Assembly (NCBI RefSeq): GCF_007859635.1
Contig: NZ_CP042306.1
Span: forward strand, 3,174,001 to 3,238,000
From: Sphingomonas panacisoli
Lineage (GTDB): Bacteria > Pseudomonadota > Alphaproteobacteria > Sphingomonadales > Sphingomonadaceae
Direction of reading: 5' to 3'
Length of the DNA: 64,000 bases
The translations under genes and the position numbers were made by a program. Shown one piece after another: positions 8,967 to 17,086 of this stretch. Position 1 is the stretch's first letter. Each line of letters begins with the position of its first letter. The notes beneath the pieces were generated by a model. It was given only the letters and a program-made list of their open reading frames with translations, had not been told where the DNA came from and did not search any database.

Positions 8967-10649
8967 GTGACTTTCGGGTGGCGTCGCTCTATCGCTCAGC
9001 CATGGTGCCGCTTGCCCAGCGCTGAGACCGATCGCCGTATCGCCGACGCCCGCGCGGCGTTCGGCGCCGGTCGGCTAGGCGACGCCGAACGACTGGCGGG
9101 ATCGGTGCTGGCCGAGGATGCCGAAACGCTCGACGCAATCGAGATCATGGCGCTGGCGCGACGCTCGGGGGGAGATGAACAAGGTGCCGAAATGTGGCTG
9201 CGGCGGGCGATCGCCGTCGCGCCGGAGCGGCGCTGGCCGTATGACGACCTCGCCGAATTGCTGTTCGAGGCCGGGCGCTTGTCAGAAGCCGAGACGGTGT
9301 GCCGCGCCGCGCTGACCGCCGATCGCGACAATGCCAACGCGGCGATGATGCTGGGCAATCTGCTGTCCGAGCGCGAGGAGCTGGTGGAGGGCGCCGCGTT
9401 GCTGCGCCACGCGATCGCGGTTGCTGGCGAGCACCCCCAATTGCTCGCCAATCTCGGTCGTAATCTGCACCGGCAGGGCGCGCTCGACGCCGCCGAGCCG
9501 CTGCTACGCAAAGCGGTCGCCGCGATGCCCGACACGCTCCCGCCGATCGCCTGGCTGGCCGAACTGCTCGAACAGACGCGGCGCTATGACGAAGCGACCG
9601 CCATGCTTGACCGCGCCGAGCGGTTGGCGAAGGCGCAGGGCAGCGACGTGACGTTGCAACGCGCGACGTTGCTGTCGCGTACGGTGGATTGGCGCGCGGG
9701 ACTGGCTCTGCTCGATGCCGAACGCGACTTGTCGGGCGCCGCCTTGCTCCAGCGCGGGCGGTTGCGCGACAGGGCGAGCCGGTTCGACGAAGCCTGGGTG
9801 GATTTCACGGCGGGTAAAGCGGCACTCGCGGCGCGATCGGGGCGTCACTACGATCGCGCCGGCGTGGCGCGACTTGTTGCCGAGCAGCGAGCGCTGTTCT
9901 CCGATGCCTCGCTTGAACCCGCGTCGCTGCGGGGCGACGTACCCCAACCGATTTTCATGCTCGGCTTCCCGCGCTCAGGCACAACGCTGACCGAACAGGT
10001 GCTTGCGAGCCATTCGCGCATTCGTGCCGGCGGGGAACTGCCGTTCGTCGCTGAACTCGGCGCCCTCGTCGAGCGAGGAATCAGCTCGGCGACCGAGCTA
10101 CGCGACCATTATCTCGCACGCGCCGCGGCGTTCGGCCTGATCGATCGCGACGCCGCATTCTTCACCGACAAGATGCCGCTCAATGAATTGTATCTGCCGT
10201 TGCTGCGGCTAGTCTTCCCCGCCGCCCCGCTCGTTGTCGTGAAGCGACATCCGCTCGACGTGATGGTGTCCGCGATGAGCCACGATTTCACCCACGGCTT
10301 CGATTGCGGATACCGGCTGGAGGATGCGGCAACACATTTCGCGGCGATGGACCCACTGACAGCCGAGTGGCTGACGCGGTACAATGTGCACACGGTTCGA
10401 TACGAAAGCTTCGTCGCCGCGCAACAGGCCGAGACCGACGCGCTGATGGCGCATATCGGCTTGGCGGCGGAACCCGCGCAGCTCGCCTTTCACGAAAGCC
10501 GCCGTTTCGCCCCGACCCCTAGCTATGCGCAGGTGCAGGAGCCGCTCAACGACCGTTCGATCGGACGGTGGCAGAACTATGCCGAGCAACTCGCGCCTGC
10601 GCGTGCGATTCTGGCGGAAGCGATCGCGCGCGGCGGCTACGTGGCCTGA
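8967..10649 (+). CDS. TPR-repeat sulfotransferase
   Basis: A 560-residue protein with an N-terminal half of tetratricopeptide repeats (about residues 15-270, recurring LGDAERLAGS / AEPLLRKAVA units) and a C-terminal PAPS-dependent sulfotransferase domain. The 5'-phosphosulfate loop reads FMLGFPRSGTTLTEQ and the 3'-phosphate motif VKRHPLDVMVSAM. Such proteins transfer sulfate to an acceptor that cannot be predicted. The start is uncertain: GTG 8967 gives the full frame, TTG 9012 is an alternative. It converges on the PTS gene with a 13-base overlap. Adjacency to the glucan locus may be fortuitous, but the nearby operator suggests possible co-control. Confidence 0.85.
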   Translation: MTFGWRRSIAQPWCRLPSAETDRRIADARAAFGAGRLGDAERLAGSVLAEDAETLDAIEIMALARRSGGDEQGAEMWLRRAIAVAPERRWPYDDLAELLFEAGRLSEAETVCRAALTADRDNANAAMMLGNLLSEREELVEGAALLRHAIAVAGEHPQLLANLGRNLHRQGALDAAEPLLRKAVAAMPDTLPPIAWLAELLEQTRRYDEATAMLDRAERLAKAQGSDVTLQRATLLSRTVDWRAGLALLDAERDLSGAALLQRGRLRDRASRFDEAWVDFTAGKAALAARSGRHYDRAGVARLVAEQRALFSDASLEPASLRGDVPQPIFMLGFPRSGTTLTEQVLASHSRIRAGGELPFVAELGALVERGISSATELRDHYLARAAAFGLIDRDAAFFTDKMPLNELYLPLLRLVFPAAPLVVVKRHPLDVMVSAMSHDFTHGFDCGYRLEDAATHFAAMDPLTAEWLTRYNVHTVRYESFVAAQQAETDALMAHIGLAAEPAQLAFHESRRFAPTPSYAQVQEPLNDRSIGRWQNYAEQLAPARAILAEAIARGGYVA

Positions 10650-12349
10650 AGCCCCGCCGCGATCCCCGACACGTCGCCACCGATGATGAGGTGAAACGCG
10701 TTCGCCTTCGGCCGCGCGATCATCCGCACGCCCAGCGCGCGCAATGCCGCTTCGTCCGCCAGCGATGGGTTGGCGAGATCGACCCACAAGCGGCTCGATG
10801 CGGCGCCCGCCCCGACCAGATTGTCCCTGCCACCGAATGCCGCCAGCCAGGGACCGATCTCGACGGATCCTCCCGGCTTGGTTATTTCGGCACTCTCCGA
10901 AACGGCGGTCAACGGCCCCGCCGCATCGCGCATTTCCATCGCGACCGAATCCGCGATCGGGCCGAGTACGACTTGCAGTCCCTGTACGGTCGGCCGAATA
11001 AATCCCTTGGCGCCCAGTGTTCTTAGCTGCGCTTCGCTGACCTTGGTCTGGTCGTGCACCACCAAGCGCAAGCGCGTCGTGCAGGCGTCGATACTCGCCA
11101 GATTGCTCGCGCCGCCCAACGCCATCACGAACGCCTTACCGCGCTCGACTGGCAAGGCGGCAGCGTCGCTCGCCACTACCTCCGGCTCGCGGCCCGGTGT
11201 CTTGAGATCGAACCGCGTGATCGCCCAGCGGAACGTCGCATAATAGACCGCGAAATAAGCAAGCCCGACCGGGATCAGCAGCAGCGGCCGCGTCGATTTG
11301 CCGAAGTTCAGCACGTAATCGATGAACCCGGCCGAAAAACCGAACCCCAGATGCACGCCCAGCACATGCATCAGCGCCATCGCCACCCCGGTCAGCACCG
11401 TGTGCATCAGGTAGAGCAACGGCGCGAGGAACATGAAGCTGAACTCGATCGGCTCGGTCACGCCGGTCAGGAATGCCGTCAGCGCCATCGAGCTCAGCAT
11501 CCCGCCCACCGCTTTGCGCCGTTCGGGCAAGGCGGCGCGGTACATGGCGAGGCACGCGGCGGGCAGGCCGAACATCATCACCGGGAAGAACCCCGACATG
11601 AACCCGCCCGCGCTGGGATCGCCCGCGAAGAAGCGCTTCAGGTCGCCGGTCGCGCCGTTGTAGTCGCCGACGATGAACCAGGCGACGTTGTTGATCACGT
11701 GGTGAAGCCCGGTGACGATCAGCAACCGGTTGAGCACGCCGTAGATGAACAGCCCGGTCGTCCCCGAATTGACGACGGCGGTGCTCAGCGTGTCCATTCC
11801 GCCGTTGATCGGCGCGAACCCGAACCCGACGATCGCGGCGATCGCCAGCCCGGCGAACCCCGCCAGGATCGGCACGAACCGCCGACCCCCAAAGAACGAC
11901 AGATACTCGGGCAAGCGTATCGTCGCGTACCGATTGTAGAATGCGCCCGCGAGCAATCCCGAGGCGATGCCGATCGGCACCGACAACTTGGCGATCGCCT
12001 TTTCGCGCCAGGCCGCGTCGGCGAGGGCGGCGATATCCTTGGCGAGGTTTGCGGTCGTCTCAGGCGGTACGTGGAGCAAGGTCATCGCCCCGCGCGTCGC
12101 AACGAGGAAGCAAACCAGCCCGGCCAGCCCCGCCGCGCCGTTATTGTCCTTCGCAATACCTACGCCGATACCGAGCGCGAACAACAGCCCGAGATTGTCG
12201 AAAATCGCCCCGCCGGCGGCGGCGATGAAGGGGATGTCGAGCAAATCGGGCTGGCCGAGCCGCAGCAGCAGACCTGCGACCGGCAGCACCGCGATCGGCA
12301 GCATCAACGCGCGGCCGAGCGGCTGGAGCGATTGCAGCGACAGCTTCAT
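10637..12349 (-). CDS. nagE: PTS N-acetylglucosamine permease EIICB with extra EIIB-like domain
   Basis: Inner-membrane phosphotransferase that imports GlcNAc and delivers GlcNAc-6-phosphate. The EIIC part (about residues 1-385, ten or so helices) contains NSGTTGLFIYGVLNRLL and the conserved GVTEPIEFSF. A first EIIB domain has the phosphorylated Cys423 in IDACTTRLR. A second EIIB-like domain (about 499-570) has Ala517 where the cysteine should be, so it cannot accept phosphate. The ATG at 12349 overlaps the upstream EI-fusion stop by 4 bases. It is the last gene of the receptor/GH20/EI/EIIC operon, which fits substrate specificity for GlcNAc. Confidence 0.9.
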   Translation of the reverse strand: MKLSLQSLQPLGRALMLPIAVLPVAGLLLRLGQPDLLDIPFIAAAGGAIFDNLGLLFALGIGVGIAKDNNGAAGLAGLVCFLVATRGAMTLLHVPPETTANLAKDIAALADAAWREKAIAKLSVPIGIASGLLAGAFYNRYATIRLPEYLSFFGGRRFVPILAGFAGLAIAAIVGFGFAPINGGMDTLSTAVVNSGTTGLFIYGVLNRLLIVTGLHHVINNVAWFIVGDYNGATGDLKRFFAGDPSAGGFMSGFFPVMMFGLPAACLAMYRAALPERRKAVGGMLSSMALTAFLTGVTEPIEFSFMFLAPLLYLMHTVLTGVAMALMHVLGVHLGFGFSAGFIDYVLNFGKSTRPLLLIPVGLAYFAVYYATFRWAITRFDLKTPGREPEVVASDAAALPVERGKAFVMALGGASNLASIDACTTRLRLVVHDQTKVSEAQLRTLGAKGFIRPTVQGLQVVLGPIADSVAMEMRDAAGPLTAVSESAEITKPGGSVEIGPWLAAFGGRDNLVGAGAASSRLWVDLANPSLADEAALRALGVRMIARPKANAFHLIIGGDVSGIAAGLQAT

Positions 12350-14802
12350 TGGCCTTGCTCCGAAACGAGGGCGCGGACGGCATGCGCGTCGGCGGCGATC
12401 AGTGCGCGGGCGGCAAGCGCCTGGCACTGTGCGAGGTTGAGCGTACGGACCAGCGCCTTGGTCTCGGCCACCGCCGCGCCCGGCACCGACAGTTCGGTGA
12501 CGCCGAGCCCGATCAGCAACGGCGCTGCCTGCGGATCGGCGGCAAGCTCGCCGCACACGCCGGTCCAGCGTTTATGCGCGTTGCCGCCGCGTACGGTCTC
12601 GTCGATCAGCCGCAACACCGCCGGGTGCAGCCCGTCGAGCCCGGCCGCCACCGCCGGATTGGTGCGGTCGCGCGCGAGGGTATATTGCGCGAGATCGTTG
12701 CTGCCGATCGAGAAGAAATCTGCTTCGGCGGCAAGGCTGGCGGCGGTGAGTGCGGCGGCGGGGGTCTCGACCATGATGCCCAGCTGCGGTGCCGCCATGC
12801 CGAGATCGGCGGCATGCTTCGCAAGCGCCCTGCGCGTTTCGGCGAGTTCGGCGCGGTCGGCGACCATCGGCAGCATCAGCTTGAGCGGTGCCTTCACCCG
12901 CAACAACGCGCGCAGTTGCGTATCGAGCAAGTCGCGGCGCGCGAGCTGGAGGCGGATGCCGCGGAGTCCCAGCGCCGGATTTTCCTCGGCAGCTTGTGGT
13001 AGATACGGTGCCGGCTTGTCCGCCCCGATGTCGAGCGTGCGGACGATCAACGGCCGGCCGTCAAGCGCGTCGGCGATCGCCTGATACGCTGCGCGCTGTT
13101 CCTCTTCGTCGGGCGGCGTCGCGCGATCGAGGAACAGGAATTCGGTGCGCAGAAGCCCGCATCCCTCGGCGCCCTCCTCGACCGCGCGGCGGGCATCGGT
13201 GGCGGAGCCGAGGTTGACGAACACCTCGATGCGGACGCCATCGGTCGTGACCGCAGGGTGTGATGCCGTGGCCAGTGCGGCTTGACGGCGCGCCTGTCGG
13301 GTTGCGATCCGATCGCGCAACGTGGTTGCCGCCGAAGCGTCCGGCGCGATCGAGAGCATGCTACGCTCGATCGCGAGCTCGACTCCGGGTTCGACGCGGC
13401 CCAGCGCTGCGCCAAGCGACACAAGCATCGGGATGCCCAGGCCGGCGGCGATGATCGCCGCATGCGACGTCGCGCCGCCGCGAGCCGTCGCGATCCCCGC
13501 CAGGCCGGCATCCGCCAGCGCGATTAGTTGCGAGGGATAGAGATCGTCGGCGACCAGGATCGCACCGGGCGGTGGGGGCGCTTGCTCAGGCCCGCCATGG
13601 ATCGCCATCACTACGCGCCGGCCGAGATCCTCGAGATCGTCGATCCGCTCGGCGAAGCGCGCATTGCCTGCGCTGCGCAATTGGTCGGCAAAACGCCCGA
13701 TCGCCTGGCGCCATGCGAAGCCCGCGCTCTTGCCCTCGCCGATCGCGGCGGCGGCGGCGGCGGCCAGTTCCGGGTCGTCGAGCAACGCGAGATGCGCCCC
13801 CGCAATCTCCGCTGCATCGCCCTTGCCCGCCGCTTCGCGATCGAGATCGGTGCGCACTTTATGCTTCGCCGCGACCAGCACCGCACGTTCGGTGTCGATG
13901 CCCTGGCCTTGCTCGGAAACTTCGGCAGCGGGATCGATCACGCGAAATGCGGGACCGATTGCGACGCCCGCGACCGCAACGACGCCGGTCAGGGTCGTGG
14001 GCAGTTCGCCGACCGTTTCCGTCGCCGCTTCCGGCGCGGCAGCGACCGCGCGCAGTTCGCCCATGCCGCTCGCCAGCAGATCCGCCACTGCCGCCACGCC
14101 GTCGGGATCACTGCCGCGCACAGTGATTGCGGCGCCGTGCGGCAAGGCGAGTGCGAGCATCGCGACCGCACTCCGCGCCGATACGGCCTTGCCCGATGGT
14201 GCGACGATCTCGATCGGGCCCGGATAGTCCGCCGCCAGCTTGGCAATGCGCGCCGCGGGCCGGGCGTGGAGACCGTGCGCGAGCGGAAGGTCGAGCGCGC
14301 GTGTCGTGATCGGCGCGTCCGCGGCGGCATCCACTGCCGTCGTGCCGGTGGCACGCCATGTCATCACCGGGTCGCCCGCCGCGACTGCGCTTTCGACGAC
14401 CGACGTCTCCAGTGCGAAGGCATCGCCGTTGGTGACGATGATCGGCGTGATCAGGCTTTTTGCCTTCCGTGCGAGGACGTCCAGATCGAACTCGATCAGT
14501 GGATCACCCGCCGCCACCCGCTGCCCGTCCGTAGCCTTCGGCGCGAATCCGACGCCCGCCAGCCCGACCGTCTCCAGGCCGATATGCATCAGCAGCAACG
14601 GCCCGGCGTCGAGCTGTAACGTTACCGCATGCCCCGCCGGATGCACCGACACGACGACACCCGCGCCGGGCGCGACCAATCGGCCCTCGACGGGGTCGAT
14701 CGCGATGCCATCGCCCAACATCTTCTCGGCGAAGACCGGATCGGGCACCTCGGACAAAGGCGTCGCCCAGCCGGCCAGCGGGCTGGCGATCGTCACGCTC
14801 AT
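12346..14802 (-). CDS. Fused PTS EIIA(Glc-type)-HPr-enzyme I
   Basis: A single 818-residue cytosolic protein carrying all the soluble phosphotransfer steps from PEP to the NagE EIIB domain. Domain order: EIIA with His73 (LLLMHIGLETVG) and second active-site His58, residues 1-150; HPr with His179 (HGLHARPAA), about 168-255; enzyme I with phospho-His447 (GGATSHAAI) and a C-terminal PEP-binding barrel containing GCGLLRTEFLFLDR, FSIGSNDLAQYTLARDR and the catalytic Cys in GVCGELAAD. Start ATG 14802 overlaps the GH20 stop by 4 bases. The same fusion is known in nag loci of other Alpha- and Gammaproteobacteria. It makes the uptake route independent of other PTS proteins. Confidence 0.93.
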   Translation of the reverse strand: MSVTIASPLAGWATPLSEVPDPVFAEKMLGDGIAIDPVEGRLVAPGAGVVVSVHPAGHAVTLQLDAGPLLLMHIGLETVGLAGVGFAPKATDGQRVAAGDPLIEFDLDVLARKAKSLITPIIVTNGDAFALETSVVESAVAAGDPVMTWRATGTTAVDAAADAPITTRALDLPLAHGLHARPAARIAKLAADYPGPIEIVAPSGKAVSARSAVAMLALALPHGAAITVRGSDPDGVAAVADLLASGMGELRAVAAAPEAATETVGELPTTLTGVVAVAGVAIGPAFRVIDPAAEVSEQGQGIDTERAVLVAAKHKVRTDLDREAAGKGDAAEIAGAHLALLDDPELAAAAAAAIGEGKSAGFAWRQAIGRFADQLRSAGNARFAERIDDLEDLGRRVVMAIHGGPEQAPPPPGAILVADDLYPSQLIALADAGLAGIATARGGATSHAAIIAAGLGIPMLVSLGAALGRVEPGVELAIERSMLSIAPDASAATTLRDRIATRQARRQAALATASHPAVTTDGVRIEVFVNLGSATDARRAVEEGAEGCGLLRTEFLFLDRATPPDEEEQRAAYQAIADALDGRPLIVRTLDIGADKPAPYLPQAAEENPALGLRGIRLQLARRDLLDTQLRALLRVKAPLKLMLPMVADRAELAETRRALAKHAADLGMAAPQLGIMVETPAAALTAASLAAEADFFSIGSNDLAQYTLARDRTNPAVAAGLDGLHPAVLRLIDETVRGGNAHKRWTGVCGELAADPQAAPLLIGLGVTELSVPGAAVAETKALVRTLNLAQCQALAARALIAADAHAVRALVSEQGQ

Positions 14803-16829
14803 CGCGCGGGTACCAGGGTCAACCGATCGAGCATCCATAAAGGATCGGGGCCGCTTTGCGTGAAGGTCATACATAGATCGTGGCGTCCGGTACGCTGCGG
14901 CAACGCGCCGGCGATCGTGCTGACGCCGCTGTTCCGCGTCGCCGCGCCTAGCGGGATGCTGACGACGACCGGGCCGGTGCAACTGTCGAGCCGCACCTCA
15001 AGTTCGCCGCCCGGCGTGCGGGGCTTGTCGAACACGACCTTCGCCAGATCGGCGCCGATCGAGAAGTTGAACGGCACTTGCCCGACCTCGGCCGACAGCG
15101 ACGCGATGCCGTCGAGCTTGGCCTGCTTCCAGATCCAGCACGGGTGGAAGATGTCGCCCCAATGCACCCGGCGCACGCCCTCGGTCGCGCCGTCATCCTC
15201 GAGCCGCAACGATACCGCAGAGGTACACAGATCCATCTCACCCGCGCGCCGCGTCCGAATGAGCGCCGTCGCCATCGTCCAGTCGCGACCCATCCCGAGC
15301 GCGGCCGCACCAGCGAATGCGCGCACGCGTAGCTTGGTCCCTTCGTTCAACGTCAGCTTGCCATCATAGGCCGGCGAGGTCGCGACGGGCGTGGTGCCGT
15401 CGGTCGTGTAGCGCAACATACCGACGCCGGCGGGCTGGCGCAGCTTGACCGTCAGCTTGCCATCCTCGGCATCGAAGCTCGCGAGCGGCTCGAGCGGGGT
15501 CATATTGTACGCGAACCCGAGCCGCCGATAGCGCGCGAACTCGGCGGGCAGGCGCGCCGCGAACCCGCTCCAGTCACGCCGTCTGGTGGGCGTCCAGCCT
15601 AATTCCGCCAGCGCCGCCGCGCGCGGCCACAGCATGCGGTCGGCGTATGCAGTCGTCCGGACGTGCTCGGTCCACAGATTGACCTGCACGCCGGTCAGAT
15701 ACTTGCGCTCCATCGCCGTCAGCGCGGCGGGCGCGACGTCGAATGTGTAGATATGCTTCCAGTCCATCACGCCGCCGCGTCCCGGCGGTTCGTCGTCGGA
15801 CTCGCTCTGGATGTGATCGATGTAGAAATCGGGCGAGGGCGCGAGGATCGCGTCATGGCCCGCCTTGGCCGCCTTGATCGCGCCGTCGATCCCGCGCCAC
15901 GACATCACCGTGGCGGACGGCGGCACCTTGCCGTCGAGGATCTCGTCCCAGCCGACCAGCTTACGCCCGCGTTTGGCGAGATAGTCGCCGATCCGCGCGA
16001 TGTACCACCCTTGGAGCTGCTCGTAATCGGTGATGCCGAGCGTCTTCATTCGCGCCGCCGCGCGTGGATCGGCGATCCACTGGTCCTTCACCGCTTCGTC
16101 GCCGCCGACATGGATGTAGCGCGAGGGGAACAGCTCGAGCACTTCGTCCAGCACGTCGGCCAGGAAGGCGAAGGTCGCGTCGTCGGTGTTGTACAGATTG
16201 TACATCACCCCCCAGCTCGATGTCGGCGTGGTCGGCGGCGTCGCGGTCGAACCGAGCCGCGGATAGGCGGCGATCGCGGCGGTGGCGTGGCCCGGCATCT
16301 CGATCTCTGGCACGACCGTGATGTGGCGCGCGGCGGCATAGGCGACGATGTCGCGGATCTCGGCCTTGGTGTAGAAACCGCCGTAGCGGACCGGCTTGCC
16401 GCTGGCGTCGAATCCGGCGGCTCCAGCGGGCTGGCGCCACGCGCCGACCGATATCAATCGCGGATATTTGTCGATCGGGATGCGCCAGGCTTGATCGTCG
16501 GTCAGATGCCAGTGCAGCACGTTGAGCTTGTCCATCGCCATGCGGTCGATGAGCTGCTTAATGTACGCGGCCGGTTGGAAGTGGCGCGCGGAATCGAGCA
16601 TCACGCCGCGCCAGGCGAAGGCGGGGGCGTCGTCGATCGACACTGCGCCGATGCGGCCATCTGTCGATCCGGCGATCAGCTGCCACAGGGTCGTCGCGCC
16701 GTAGAACAGCCCGATGTCGGTCGATGCCGATATATTGATGCCCGCCGACGTCACGCGCAGGTGATACGCTTCGTCGCCCTGGATCGAAGGATCCCGGCGA
16801 AAGCGGATCGTACCGCTCTTCGCCATCAC
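14799..16829 (-). CDS. Beta-N-acetylhexosaminidase GH20, body (5' end frameshifted)
   Basis: Exo-enzyme releasing GlcNAc from chitooligosaccharides. This frame holds the end of the GH20 N-terminal domain, the TIM barrel with the catalytic Asp-Glu pair in IHVGGDEAVKDQW, MLDSARHFQ and HWHLTDDQAWR substrate-site motifs, and a C-terminal extension. The signal peptide and first 30 or so residues lie in another frame at 16826-17047. Adding one T to the T6 run (A6 on the + strand, 16922-16927) joins the two frames into a normal protein. As written, translation could begin at GTG 16829 or ATG 16826, giving a protein without an export signal. It sits between the receptor and the PTS genes. Confidence 0.88.
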   Translation of the reverse strand: MMAKSGTIRFRRDPSIQGDEAYHLRVTSAGINISASTDIGLFYGATTLWQLIAGSTDGRIGAVSIDDAPAFAWRGVMLDSARHFQPAAYIKQLIDRMAMDKLNVLHWHLTDDQAWRIPIDKYPRLISVGAWRQPAGAAGFDASGKPVRYGGFYTKAEIRDIVAYAAARHITVVPEIEMPGHATAAIAAYPRLGSTATPPTTPTSSWGVMYNLYNTDDATFAFLADVLDEVLELFPSRYIHVGGDEAVKDQWIADPRAAARMKTLGITDYEQLQGWYIARIGDYLAKRGRKLVGWDEILDGKVPPSATVMSWRGIDGAIKAAKAGHDAILAPSPDFYIDHIQSESDDEPPGRGGVMDWKHIYTFDVAPAALTAMERKYLTGVQVNLWTEHVRTTAYADRMLWPRAAALAELGWTPTRRRDWSGFAARLPAEFARYRRLGFAYNMTPLEPLASFDAEDGKLTVKLRQPAGVGMLRYTTDGTTPVATSPAYDGKLTLNEGTKLRVRAFAGAAALGMGRDWTMATALIRTRRAGEMDLCTSAVSLRLEDDGATEGVRRVHWGDIFHPCWIWKQAKLDGIASLSAEVGQVPFNFSIGADLAKVVFDKPRTPGGELEVRLDSCTGPVVVSIPLGAATRNSGVSTIAGALPQRTGRHDLCMTFTQSGPDPLWMLDRLTLVPAR

Positions 16830-17047
16830 CAGCTTTGGTCCGCCGGTCCGCGCGACGAGTTCGGCCAGCCGCCGCGCCGCCGCCTGCCCGCCGGCGTCGT
16901 CCGCCGCGACTGTCGCGCGGGAAAAAAGAAGCTGCCGGCCTGCGGCGTGACGACCGCAGGCAACGGCAGCAGTGGAGGAACCGGCTCCGTCCGCGCCGCC
17001 GCCGGCATGCTGAACAACATGGCGGCGGCGATCAGGAAGTTGCGCAT
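16826..17047 (-). pseudogene. Signal peptide and N-terminus of GH20, out of frame with its body
   Basis: Starts at ATG 17047 with a good signal peptide (MRNFLIAAAMLFSMPAAA) followed by PLLPLPAVVTPQAGSFFF, the usual opening of GH20 enzymes. After the phenylalanine run the frame turns to low-complexity arginine-rich sequence and stops inside the body frame. With one extra T the sequence continues SRATVAADDAGGQAAARRLA into the GH20 body. This is therefore the same gene, split by one base, either by sequencing error or by a real mutation. Confidence 0.85.
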
Positions 17048-17086
17048 CGGGTGATCCTATTCGGTCTTGCCGATGCGCGACAGAGG

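Noticed and set aside
16910..16940. Programmed -1 ribosomal frameshift in GH20 at TTTTTT
   Set aside because: The T-run would permit it, but no reason exists for a secreted hydrolase to need it, and three other genes here show similar single-base breaks. Sequencing error is simpler.
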